From positions 1-21,640 of the forward strand of contig JBIOJM010000154.1 in the NCBI GenBank assembly GCA_044450785.1: a stretch of DNA of 21,640 nt. The letters run 5' to 3'. Below, in pieces: positions 6,920-14,655 of this stretch. Numbering within the stretch: the stretch's first letter is position 1; the number at the start of each line of letters is the position of its first letter. A model generated the notes under the pieces. The model was not told the origin of the DNA and searched no databases. It worked only from the letters and a program-made list of their open reading frames with translations. This DNA is from JBIOJM01 sp044450785 (GTDB lineage Bacteria; Planctomycetota; Planctomycetia; Isosphaerales; Isosphaeraceae). Position numbers and translations under genes: made by a program.

Positions 6920-8587
6920 ATGCATTTCTGGGACGCGACGACCGGGAAGCCCCGCGCGCCGCTGACAACCATTGAAGATACCGCTCTCTCCGTGGCGTTT
7001 AGCCCCAAGGGCCGGACAGTCTTTAGTAGTGGTTTCGACGGCGTGACTCGCATGTGGGATTCAACCACGGGAGAGCCTTTAGGCAGCCTTAATACTTACC
7101 TCGTGACCGCTCTGAGATTCAGCCCCGACGGGCGAACGCTTCTGACCGGGGAACGCGACGGGATGGTTCGACTTTGGGAAATCCAGGAAGGCCTGTCTTG
7201 GGATGGCCTTGCGCCCTCCAAACATCAGGGGGGTGCGGTCTCAGTCAACCCGGATGGCGGGGGCAAGACCACTCAAATCATGAAGGCATCCGGTGCCAGC
7301 TTGAGTCTCAACGCTAGCGACCGAGAAGGCCGCGCGGTCGCGTTCAGCCCCGATGGTAAGACTTTCGCGACCGAGGGATTCAGCAAGACCGTACTCATCT
7401 TCGATTCATACACGGGGATCCGGAGAGGATGTGCCCTAATGCATCGAGGGCAAGTCTTGGACGTGTCGTTCAGCCCTGACGGTCGGGCGATCCTGACCGA
7501 GAGCGATGACGGAGCGACCCGCGTCTGGGAAGTGTCTTCAGACCCTTTCCGTGACTGTTTGATGTCAATGAACGTGCACAGCCACTCTGTTGAGTTTGGC
7601 GCGGACGGCCGGACGGTCCTGATCAAGGCAGATGGCGGGGCGCTGCTTTGGGACGCGACGACCGGAGAGCCCCGCGGTCGACCCGCGGCGCAGGGCGAGC
7701 AGATCCGAGTCGAGGCTGTTAGCCCGGATGGCCGAATCGCATTGACGGCGGAGAAAGGGAGGGTCAGGTTCTGGGACGCGGCCACAGGGGAGCCGCGAGG
7801 CCAGTCCATCTCTCATGAAGAGGACTTATTGCATCTGGCATTCAGCCGCGATGGTCGGAGTTTGCTGACGGTAGGGCGTAGGTGGGCGAGAGTCTGGGAC
7901 GCGACGAGTGCGGAGCCACGCGGCCCACTCATTGACCACGGAAGCCGGACCTATGACGCCCGGATTAGTCCCGACGGTCGGACCGTGCTAACGAGGGGAC
8001 CTGATGGCAGAATAGCCCTGTGGGACTCGATCACGGGGGAGCCACGCGGCCGGCCATTCATGACGGACGCGGAGAGGTTCATTTTGCCCCTTGCTCTTGG
8101 CCCCGATGGTACGACGATCGTGATCGGCGAGGAAGGTGGGATGGCTCGGCTCTGGGACGGGGTGACAGGGGAACCTTTCGGCCTGCCCTTGACTCATCGG
8201 GGATCGGTCAATGATATTGCGTTCAGCCCTGACGGGCGAGAGATCCTGACGGGTAGTGCTGATGGAACCGCGCGGCTCTGGGACGCGACGACCGGGAAGC
8301 CCCGCACTCGGTCGTTGGCCCATCAGAATGCTGTCACTCATGTGGCCTTCAGCCCGGACGGCCGAGTTGCTCTAACGGCGAGCCACGATGGAACGGCGCG
8401 GCTCTGGGATACGGCCACGGGGTATCCTCTGGGCACTCTGCCCCGGAATCAGGCGATGGGGGTCATCGCGTTTGGCCCCGATGGCAGGACGACCCTGACA
8501 CCGAACGACTCCGAATCGGTCTGGCTCTGGGGTCTTGTCCCTCCCCTGGACGGCGATCCTGTGGTCCTGTCCCGATGGTGCCAATGA
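6920..8587 (+). CDS. WD40-repeat segment of the broken kinase gene
   Basis: The segment is in frame with the kinase upstream. The frame is actually open from just after TAG 6791, with the missing repeat (LRHLFAHAGGIDAIVFSPDGR) at about 6812-6870. ATG 6920 is only the first available start and cuts into a repeat, so it need not be used. Seen: about 12 WD40 units of the form AFSPDGRxxLTGSxDGTARLWDATTGEPRG. With the upstream units this gives about 15, enough for two seven-bladed propellers. Repeats near 7200-7330 are degenerate. The segment ends at TGA 8585 within WCQ*LTGLTLD, where the family's C-terminal domain normally continues. Role in the ancestral protein: extracytoplasmic protein-binding propellers (inference). 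Confidence 0.7.
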   Translation: MHFWDATTGKPRAPLTTIEDTALSVAFSPKGRTVFSSGFDGVTRMWDSTTGEPLGSLNTYLVTALRFSPDGRTLLTGERDGMVRLWEIQEGLSWDGLAPSKHQGGAVSVNPDGGGKTTQIMKASGASLSLNASDREGRAVAFSPDGKTFATEGFSKTVLIFDSYTGIRRGCALMHRGQVLDVSFSPDGRAILTESDDGATRVWEVSSDPFRDCLMSMNVHSHSVEFGADGRTVLIKADGGALLWDATTGEPRGRPAAQGEQIRVEAVSPDGRIALTAEKGRVRFWDAATGEPRGQSISHEEDLLHLAFSRDGRSLLTVGRRWARVWDATSAEPRGPLIDHGSRTYDARISPDGRTVLTRGPDGRIALWDSITGEPRGRPFMTDAERFILPLALGPDGTTIVIGEEGGMARLWDGVTGEPFGLPLTHRGSVNDIAFSPDGREILTGSADGTARLWDATTGKPRTRSLAHQNAVTHVAFSPDGRVALTASHDGTARLWDTATGYPLGTLPRNQAMGVIAFGPDGRTTLTPNDSESVWLWGLVPPLDGDPVVLSRWCQ

Positions 8588-8596
8588 CTAACCGGG

Positions 8597-9049
8597 TTGA
8601 CGCTGGATCAGGCGGGAGGTGTTGATACGCTGGAGCAGGAGGAATGGGAGGCATGCCGGCAATTCCTTCTGGAACGTGGTGGGCCGCCAAGCCCGATCGA
8701 TTCCTCTTCCGAGTCGGTTCGAGTCTGGCATCAGCGTGAGACTGAGTTGTTGGATCGATGGTTCACCGCTCGCTGGCATCTGGATTTCCTGATCGCTGAA
8801 CACCCCAACGAGGTTAAGTTCCTTGCCCGCCGAGCCGAGGCCAGCATCCATCTCCGGGATTGGAGCCGAGCCGCCGCGGACTACACCAAAGCCATTGAGG
8901 GCGCGCCCGGCGAGTTGAAATGGTGGCTCCGACGGAGGATGGTTCGACTCCAGGCGCGTGACTTCGACGGGTATCGGCGGGACTGCGCGGTCCTTCTTGA
9001 TCGTTTCGCGCCGACGGCCGACCTTTCGCTCGCGAATTATTTGGCGTAG
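8597..9049 (+). CDS. C-terminal TPR-region fragment A of the broken kinase gene
   Basis: This continues the same frame after TGA 8585. The conserved LTGLTLDQAGGVDTLEQEEW and LLERGGPP segments, followed by WHLDFLIAEHPNEVKFLARRAEA and a TPR-like unit (DWSRAAADYTKAIEGAP), are the usual region after the WD40 propellers in these planctomycete proteins. The TTG at 8597 is the first possible start, but there is no ribosome site, so independent translation is doubtful. The fragment ends at TAG 9047 where a Trp is expected (NYLA-W). Confidence 0.55.
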   Translation: MTLDQAGGVDTLEQEEWEACRQFLLERGGPPSPIDSSSESVRVWHQRETELLDRWFTARWHLDFLIAEHPNEVKFLARRAEASIHLRDWSRAAADYTKAIEGAPGELKWWLRRRMVRLQARDFDGYRRDCAVLLDRFAPTADLSLANYLA

Positions 9050-9058
9050 ATCTGGGCC

Positions 9059-9469
9059 GTGGTTCCGGACAAGGTCGCCGATCCGTCACGTCCCCTGAAA
9101 TTGGCGGAAAACGCCGTCGCCGCCCGACGAGACCGTCACAGCTTGAATACTCTTGGGGCGGTTCTCTTCCGCGCCGGGAAGGACCCAGACGCGATCGAAC
9201 GGATGGAAGAGGCGATCAAGGCTGCGGGAGATGATGGCAAACCCTTCGACTGGCTCTTCCTCGCAATGGCTCATCATCGCCGGCGACGGCCTCAGGAAGC
9301 CCGGAAGTGGCTTGACAAATCCGTGGCGTGGATTGAGAAAGCTAAGAATGATCAGGCATCGGGTGCGTCCATCATGAACCGAAATGCCATCCGAGTCTCG
9401 GACGACGAGCTCATCGAGATTCAGGTCCTTCTCAACGAAGCCGAGGCCCTCATCGTTCCGAAGCCCTGA
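9059..9469 (+). CDS. C-terminal TPR-region fragment B of the broken kinase gene
   Basis: The frame is the same again. From just after TAG 9047 it reads IWAVVPDKVADPSRPLKLAENAVAA, then HSLNTLGAVLFRAGKDPDAIERMEEAI, a typical closing TPR pair of planctomycete kinase-WD40-TPR proteins. It ends at a TGA in 9467-9469 after EALIVPKP, which is probably the gene's true stop. The GTG at 9059 is a nominal start only; no ribosome site is seen. Confidence 0.55.
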   Translation: MVPDKVADPSRPLKLAENAVAARRDRHSLNTLGAVLFRAGKDPDAIERMEEAIKAAGDDGKPFDWLFLAMAHHRRRRPQEARKWLDKSVAWIEKAKNDQASGASIMNRNAIRVSDDELIEIQVLLNEAEALIVPKP

Positions 9470-9648
9470 GAACAATCCGCGAACCTCAGGTCTGGCAACT
9501 CACGATTTCGACGGGCTCCTCAACACGCTCAACCAGGAACCCCGAGACACCGGCCCCGGTTGCCCACTCGGATCGTGTGCTAAGACGATGAGCGTGAATC
9601 GGTGCCAAAAACGGAGTGGACGGCGCATCGTGGACGGAGCTATCAAGG

Positions 9649-9895
9649 GCAACCGATCACCACTCCGCTCGGTCCGCTCGAGGTCAAGATCGGCCTGCAC
9701 ATCGGAGCGCCGCTCCCCAATCCCGCCGATCGCGACGACTACATCGGGCAGGAGGTGGATTACGCGGCCCGACTCTGCGACCTGGCCGGCGGCGGGCAGA
9801 TCGTGATTTCGGAGGTGGCGGCAGCCTCGATTTGCGACGCCAAGCTCGCCGATGTCAAGATCCACGCTCACGGCGCACGCGACTTGAAAAGCATC
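9649..9895 (+). pseudogene. Relic copy of the class III cyclase domain
   Basis: These 247 bases align without gaps to 2212-2458 inside the cyclase-STAND gene (constant offset 7437) and encode QPITTPLGPLEVKIGLHIGA, then the YIGQEVDYAARLC and GGGQIVISEV motifs, to ARDLKSI. Both ends are cut: the metal-binding half (FTDL, GDG) and everything after the cyclase domain are missing. The unusual Asp at the transition-state Asn position is shared with the full gene. The surrounding 9470-9648 holds nothing recognisable. The relic ends 8 bases before the stop of the oppositely oriented FHA-GAF-cyclase gene. Confidence 0.75.
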
Positions 9896-9902
9896 ACCAC
9901 AC

Positions 9903-11744
9903 TCATTTCCCCGTCAACCGAAACGCAGGGTCGAAGGTCTCGGGCTCCTCGACGACATAGGCGATCGCGCGGGCGAGGAGCGCAATCGAGGGCCCGTCGT
10001 CCGGATGGGTATTGACGAGGCGGCCGAGGATTCGGGCGGCCTTGCGAAACTCCTGGGCCTCGAAGGCGACCAGGGCTTCCTCGTAGGCGGAACGGCGCTC
10101 GCACGCCTCGGGCCCGTTCGCCGAGCACAGCTCGAACAACTCAATCGGGTCGCCGATGTTGACGACGCGGGCATTTCCCAGCCGACGGAGTTGGAATTCG
10201 GGGCCCAGCCGATCGTGAGTCGCGCGCGTGATCAGCAGGCTCGACTTGAAATACTTGGACGCTCCCTGAACCCGGCTCGCCACGTTTACGGTGTCGCCGA
10301 GCGGCCCGTACTTGAACTTGCGGTGGGAACCCGTGTTGCCGACCCGCGCGATTCCCGTGTTGATGCCGACGCCCACCTTCATCGGCTCGCCCAGCCTCCC
10401 TTGCCACCGCGCATCGAGCTCCGGCAGGCAACCGATCATCTCCAGCGCGGAGCGGCATGCGCGCGCGGCGTGGTCGGGCTGCATTTCGGGAGCGCCCCAC
10501 ATCGCCAACAGCTCGTCGCCTATGTAGTCGACCAGCACCCCCTGCTGTTTCCAGACGCAGCCGGAAAGCGTCGAGAGGACGTCGTTGATCCACTCGAGCG
10601 TGATGGTCGGCCCGTGGTTGCGGCTGATCCGGGAGAATCCGCGGATATCGCAAAACAGGACGGTGATTTCCAGGTCTCGCCCGGCGAGCAGCTCGGGGCG
10701 AGTGGCTAGCTGGCGGGCCAGCTCGGGCGTGAAGAACTGCTCGAGTTGCGTCCGCAATGACAACGCGGCATGCTCTTGTTCCACCCGCGCCAGTCCGGCG
10801 GCCAGCCCGACGGCCAGCACTTCCACAAGCATCGCGTCCAGCCGGGAGACCGGGGGTGCCGCCTTGAGCATCGATTGCAACCGCCGCTCCCCATACAGGA
10901 TTGCAATCACCTGTCCTTGCCGGTCCAGCACCGGCGCAGCCACGAGCGACGAGACGCCGATCAAGCTCGAGCCGTCCTCCGGGAGTTGGAGCGGGTCGAA
11001 CCAGCAGGTCCGTTTCTCCTCGCTCACCCTGGTCAATACCAGTCGGCTTGGGGGATTGTTCTGCTCGTACTCGTGGTCCGATTCGGGAAAAAAAGTGACC
11101 GTCTTCCAGCTTTCGCCGTCCCGCGTGAGGACTCTCCCCAGGTCGAGGCGCACGACCTCGACCACCGCCTGGGCGGCCTTCTCGAAAAAGTCGGCGTCGG
11201 AGGCGGCGCTCTGGAGTACTCGGATCATCGCACGCAGCCACCCGATGACGCCTTCCACATCCGGCACCTTCGCCGAGACCAATTCCAGGGTTGTGACGCG
11301 TGATTCCTCTTCAAGCGCGGGGTGGGAAAGCTCCGCCGGCTGCTCGAGGCTCTGGATAGCACGGCGGGCCTCGTCGTGCGCTGCCTCCTGGATTCGCACG
11401 ACCTTGCTGCCGAGCATCAAGACGATCGGCAGCGCGCGCTCGCACACGCCGCCCGGCTTGAGCTGCGGGCTCCCCTCGACACCGAGGGAAACCTGGGTGC
11501 TGAGGTTTCTGACCCGCACTCGGTTTTCCGAGAGGTGCTCGACCCTGGCGAGTCGGCGCGAGACCGTGACCTCGTCGTTGCGCGCGATCGCGATCCGACA
11601 ACCTCCGTCCGGCAGGTTGGAAACCTGGAACGAATTCTCACTGTTCGGATCATGCTGGCGGCCTAATTCCAAGGGGCCGATGCACTCCTTGAAGAATTGG
11701 AGGTGCTGATCGTGGTAAACCCGGATGAGCCAGGAATCGGTCAT
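9903..11744 (-). CDS. FHA-GAF-class III adenylate/guanylate cyclase
   Basis: The product is 613 aa starting MTDSWLIRVYHDQH. The frame stays open further upstream but overlaps the cytochrome gene, so ATG 11744 is chosen. Seen: an N-terminal FHA-like domain (LGRQ 27-30, SRRLARVEH from 62, RNLS 79-82, GV at 88-89), which in this family binds phosphothreonine; a GAF-like sensor domain (about 175-325, SSLVAAPVLDRQGQVIAILYGERR); and a class III cyclase (about 355-540) with metal Asps in FCDIRGF (D366) and IGDE (D410) plus Asn and Arg in DTVNVASR (N487, R491). The usual purine-contacting Lys four residues before D410 is Asp (D406), so substrate preference or activity may differ. A TPR-like tail ends the protein. 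It lies 59 nt downstream of the decahaem cytochrome gene on the same strand, suggesting co-transcription and a link between redox state and cyclic nucleotide output. Cytoplasmic, as no signal or membrane segment is seen. Confidence 0.88.
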   Translation of the reverse strand: MTDSWLIRVYHDQHLQFFKECIGPLELGRQHDPNSENSFQVSNLPDGGCRIAIARNDEVTVSRRLARVEHLSENRVRVRNLSTQVSLGVEGSPQLKPGGVCERALPIVLMLGSKVVRIQEAAHDEARRAIQSLEQPAELSHPALEEESRVTTLELVSAKVPDVEGVIGWLRAMIRVLQSAASDADFFEKAAQAVVEVVRLDLGRVLTRDGESWKTVTFFPESDHEYEQNNPPSRLVLTRVSEEKRTCWFDPLQLPEDGSSLIGVSSLVAAPVLDRQGQVIAILYGERRLQSMLKAAPPVSRLDAMLVEVLAVGLAAGLARVEQEHAALSLRTQLEQFFTPELARQLATRPELLAGRDLEITVLFCDIRGFSRISRNHGPTITLEWINDVLSTLSGCVWKQQGVLVDYIGDELLAMWGAPEMQPDHAARACRSALEMIGCLPELDARWQGRLGEPMKVGVGINTGIARVGNTGSHRKFKYGPLGDTVNVASRVQGASKYFKSSLLITRATHDRLGPEFQLRRLGNARVVNIGDPIELFELCSANGPEACERRSAYEEALVAFEAQEFRKAARILGRLVNTHPDDGPSIALLARAIAYVVEEPETFDPAFRLTGK

Positions 11745-11803
11745 GGAACTCGAGCTCGTGCATGTGCCGACCGGTTCGGGGGTCGTCGCCCGGTCCCGCC
11801 GCT

Positions 11804-13417
11804 TCACCGGTCCCGCACCGGTGAAACGCCATTCAAGAACTGCTCGATCGACATCCTCGCCGCTCCTTGCCGTGCCCTGGCCCCAATCCCCTGCGCGGGG
11901 TGATCGCCGTTGTGATACCGGTGGCACTCGGTGCATGCCACACCCGCGCCCCCGCGGGCCCTCCCCTCCGAGCTCCGCGCCGGCGAGTGGCACTCCACGC
12001 ATCGAGCGATCTTGGGCAGTAGACCCGGATCGGGGTTCTCCTTCGAATTCGAAGCCCCGACGTGGCACGCCGCGCATTCCAGCGCCCGATGGGCCGTGTG
12101 ATCGAACCGAGCGTGCTCGAACGAAAGCGAATTCATGACGACCGGTTCGATTTCCAGGGAAGCGACGGCCTCGACGCGGACCAAGGGGCCGGCGAACGGC
12201 TTGAGGTTGTGGCACTCGACACAACCCCCTCGTCCCAGGGGAAGATGCTCCCGCCTCCTCACCGCCTCGTCGACCCCCGACCCAAACAGGAGCCTGGAGC
12301 CGGTGAGGACCTTGTCCGCGATGGCCTGCTCGACCCGCTCGTCCTTGGGCGCGGCGCGGCCCGGCACCGGCGCGGGAGCCACGAACCGCCGGAGCAGTGC
12401 CGGATCCTCCTTGACCGCCTCGGCCGCATAGATCCTCCGCAGCTCGTCCACGACATCGCGCGGCGAGAGCCCGTGGCGAATCTGACGATCGGGAAGGTTC
12501 GGGTCGAACCGGAGCGGGTGGCAGGCGCGGCAATCGTTCTCATAGGTGACCGGCAGCATGTAGGCACCGGCCGTGTGAGCGGGAACCTGACCCGCGACCT
12601 TTCGGGCCAGCCCGCGGGCATACTCATCGCCGTCGAGCTGGTGACAGGGCATGCAATCGACGAGATGGACCGGAGTCTGAGTGGGCTGGTTGGGCTTCCA
12701 GCCGTAACGGGCCCGGTCCGCCGGGACCAGCGCGTCGAACGTGAACGGCTTCCCTCCCTCCACCAGCGGCAAGCCGCGGGCCAGGTGCCGCGCGTGGCTG
12801 AACTTGATCCGGCCCCGATCGACCCCGCGTGCGGCCCTAGAGGCGATGAAATCCGGGTGATGCTCGAGGTCGAACCGCGTCACCACGTCGGCTACCGCGA
12901 GCGGACCCGCACCCGGCTGCCGATGCCGGGACAGGTCGCGATGGCATGCGGTGCAGGCTGCGTCGTCCATCGCCAGCAGCGAGGAATCACGGCCCCGGTG
13001 CTCGCGGTGGCACTCGGCGCAAGCGGACACATCCCGCGCGAGCTGGCTCGCGTGATGGGGCGGGCCGGCATGGCACGTCTTGCATTGAACATCGCCGGCC
13101 GGCGACCCGGTCCAGAGCGACGGTGACCAGCGCGAGCCGTTGATCGGGGTGAACCCGACGTGGCACGCCGCGCAGGTCGAATCCCACATCGCATGGGGCC
13201 CGGCCAGCGGGCCCTTCGAGGCCAGACGGCTCGGCTCGAGAATCCGCCCGCTCGCCCCATGATCCCGGCTCCAGAACGAACCGACCGCGACAAAGCCCGC
13301 CGCCACCAGCATCGCGGCCAGCGTGAGTCCGCCCCGCCACCGCGAAAACACATCGGAACGGCGGTAATAGTCCAGCTCGATCCGCGACCTGCGCTGCTTG
13401 CCGGTTTCCCGCGCCAT
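11804..13417 (-). CDS. Membrane-anchored decahaem cytochrome c
   Basis: The product is 537 aa. A single N-terminal hydrophobic helix (about 29-48, GGLTLAAMLVAAGFVAVGSF) after a basic, Arg-rich cytoplasmic tail would export and anchor the protein. Ten CXXCH haem c sites are seen, with first Cys at residues 82, 112, 133, 155, 255, 296, 399, 448, 473 and 495. FSHARH and FDHTAH motifs could supply distal His ligands, as in cytochrome c7/c3-like multihaem proteins. The gap between 155 and 255 splits the haems into an N-terminal group of four and a looser C-terminal group of six. It lies 75 nt downstream of the cytochrome-b-like gene and 59 nt upstream of the cyclase gene. Inferred role: carrying electrons from the membrane b-type subunit to periplasmic acceptors. 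The substrate is unknown. Confidence 0.9.
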   Translation of the reverse strand: MARETGKQRRSRIELDYYRRSDVFSRWRGGLTLAAMLVAAGFVAVGSFWSRDHGASGRILEPSRLASKGPLAGPHAMWDSTCAACHVGFTPINGSRWSPSLWTGSPAGDVQCKTCHAGPPHHASQLARDVSACAECHREHRGRDSSLLAMDDAACTACHRDLSRHRQPGAGPLAVADVVTRFDLEHHPDFIASRAARGVDRGRIKFSHARHLARGLPLVEGGKPFTFDALVPADRARYGWKPNQPTQTPVHLVDCMPCHQLDGDEYARGLARKVAGQVPAHTAGAYMLPVTYENDCRACHPLRFDPNLPDRQIRHGLSPRDVVDELRRIYAAEAVKEDPALLRRFVAPAPVPGRAAPKDERVEQAIADKVLTGSRLLFGSGVDEAVRRREHLPLGRGGCVECHNLKPFAGPLVRVEAVASLEIEPVVMNSLSFEHARFDHTAHRALECAACHVGASNSKENPDPGLLPKIARCVECHSPARSSEGRARGGAGVACTECHRYHNGDHPAQGIGARARQGAARMSIEQFLNGVSPVRDR

Positions 13418-13492
13418 GGTGTTCTCGCTCGAGCCAGGGATCAGAAAACTCCTACCAGATCAGGAGCGTCACCGACAACTTTCCCAGAGTGA

Positions 13493-14494
13493 CTATACAT
13501 ATTTCAGGGCCAGGACGATGTGGACGAGCATGAGCAAGACCAGTGCGACGGAAAGGGCGACATGGACGCCCAGCCAGGCGTGCAGCCAGGTGTGCAGCCG
13601 CGCCTGGACAGCAAACTGTCGGCGCTGATCGCAGAGTCCCGCCAGGCGGTCCACGACTGGATGTGCCTCGACGCGGAGACGGGTCTTGAGGTTCCGGAAG
13701 AGCGCCGCGGCCTGTGGTGGCGATCCGAGGGGAAGTTTCGGGCCGGACTTTGCTTCAAGATACGGCTCGATCTGGTCCTGATAAAACTTGAGCAGAGCCT
13801 CGGAGTCCGGCACCCAGACGGCCTCGATCCCCGCCTGGACCACCTTGCCCTGCACGCGGCCGACCTGGCGCACGGTCGCCACGGACACGTACGACGAAGG
13901 ATCGTTCGAGCTACGCTCGGGCACGCCGCCGGCGCCCGCTTCACCAGCCGGCGAACGCCCGCACGTCACCGCCACAAGCCGCTCGGCCTCCTCACGATGC
14001 TGGCCCAGGATATGACCGATCTGTGAGTGGATCGTCTCGGCGGGCACATCTTCCAGCATCAGCCTGGGCACAATATTCTGAATGACCAGGCCAAGCGACC
14101 CACTGCCGACCACGATGACCAGGAGCCAGGAGAGGACCGCCGCAAGCGTCGAATAGGTCAGGTCGAAGTGGCAGGCGCCGTGGAGCAAGAGCAAGGGAAG
14201 CGCCAGCAGCCCCAACCAGATATGGGCCGTCATCCACCACTTGGTGCGTCCCAACCGCCAGCCCCGCCACCAGGACTTCCGCGGCCAGAGCAGCATCTCG
14301 AACAGGATGATCACACCCCCCAGCACGCCGAACGCGAAACCAGGCGGACTGGCGCCGCCCGGCCAGTTCCAGGAGCCCGTCCCAAACCCATAGATGCCGT
14401 ACCAGGCCAGCGCAGCCACCGTCGCGAGCACGATCCCGAGACACCAGAACCCATGATACCGCCGGTACTCCCGGTCGAAGATGAGCATCCGCAT
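13493..14494 (-). CDS. Dihaem cytochrome-b-like membrane protein
   Basis: The product is 333 aa from ATG 14494 (MRMLIFDREYRR); the longer frame would need a TTG at 14539. About five membrane helices are seen: residues 17-36, 53-70, 88-108, 115-139 and 303-330. Helix 3 has H91 and H105 and helix 5 has H311 and H325, both pairs 14 residues apart, which is the spacing expected for two stacked haem b groups ligated between two helices. Further His residues lie at 109, 301 and 305. A soluble loop of about 150 residues (145-295) separates helices 4 and 5. It is the first gene of the minus-strand trio with the decahaem cytochrome and the cyclase. Inferred role: quinol-linked or transmembrane electron transfer into the decahaem partner. 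No catalytic cofactor site beyond haem is visible. Confidence 0.8.
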   Translation of the reverse strand: MRMLIFDREYRRYHGFWCLGIVLATVAALAWYGIYGFGTGSWNWPGGASPPGFAFGVLGGVIILFEMLLWPRKSWWRGWRLGRTKWWMTAHIWLGLLALPLLLLHGACHFDLTYSTLAAVLSWLLVIVVGSGSLGLVIQNIVPRLMLEDVPAETIHSQIGHILGQHREEAERLVAVTCGRSPAGEAGAGGVPERSSNDPSSYVSVATVRQVGRVQGKVVQAGIEAVWVPDSEALLKFYQDQIEPYLEAKSGPKLPLGSPPQAAALFRNLKTRLRVEAHPVVDRLAGLCDQRRQFAVQARLHTWLHAWLGVHVALSVALVLLMLVHIVLALKYV

Positions 14495-14555
14495 CGTCCC
14501 GTTTGGATTGATCGAGCCTCGCGCTCGATTCGGAGCCAACGTTGAGCCCGGGCCC

Positions 14556-14585
14556 CAGAGCCCGATCCGTCTTCGCCGGGCTCTG
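14556..14585. repeat. Inverted repeat in the divergent promoter region
   Basis: Perfect 9-bp arms CAGAGCCCG (14556-14564) and CGGGCTCTG (14577-14585) surround a 12-base loop, between the divergent cytochrome b and c554-like genes. The right arm overlaps the predicted -35 of the rightward promoter, so it could be an operator. The binding protein is unknown. Confidence 0.4.
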
Positions 14586-14612
14586 ACCGGACCTTTGATC
14601 AGATGGTATATT
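14583..14612 (+). promoter_or_regulatory. Predicted extended -10 promoter for the c554-like gene
   Basis: CTGACC (14583-14588) resembles a -35. After 18 bases comes TATATT (14607-14612), preceded by TGG, giving an extended -10. It is AT-rich in otherwise GC-rich DNA and about 45 bases ahead of the ATG at 14656. Pattern match only. Confidence 0.35.
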
Positions 14613-14644
14613 ACAACGAGTCGTGAGTGCAGTCATTCGCCTTC

Positions 14645-14650
14645 CGGGGA
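14645..14650 (+). promoter_or_regulatory. Ribosome site deciding the start at 14656
   Basis: CGGGGA lies 5 nt before ATG 14656. That start gives a clean signal peptide at the N-terminus, whereas the GTG at 14623 would add 11 residues ahead of it and falls only 11 bases after the predicted -10. Confidence 0.45.
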
Positions 14651-14655
14651 CCGCT

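Larger units (their letters stand above)
4853..9469 (+). pseudogene. Ser/Thr kinase-WD40-TPR gene broken by three in-frame stops
   Basis: One reading frame carries a kinase, a transmembrane helix, about 15 WD40 repeats and a TPR tail over 4617 bases. It is interrupted by TAG 6791-6793, TGA 8585-8587 and TAG 9047-9049, and no frameshift is visible. The protein context continues across each stop: GDGARP*NAVNG (expected ..ARLWNAVNG), WCQ*LTGLTLD, and NYLA*IWAVVPD (expected NYLAW..). At the first and third stops a Trp codon is expected, so TGG to TAG explains them. The full length (about 1538 residues) fits planctomycete kinase-WD40-TPR proteins. Most likely a young pseudogene; base-calling error or stop suppression would also fit. 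The pieces that could still be translated are listed separately. Confidence 0.8.

Noticed and set aside
6560..8587. DNA tandem repeat array
   Set aside because: The periodicity comes from WD40 protein repeats that are diverged at DNA level, not from recent DNA duplication.
11745..12533. Extension of the FHA-GAF-cyclase frame to an 876-aa protein
   Set aside because: The added part is Arg/Gly/Pro-rich antisense-type sequence that overlaps the decahaem cytochrome gene, which has ten in-frame haem motifs; the FHA-like domain begins right after ATG 11744.
12062..13126. Long plus-strand frame of 354 codons opposite the decahaem gene
   Set aside because: It is the complement of a gene with clear CXXCH motifs, has no recognisable domain and shows typical GC-rich shadow composition.
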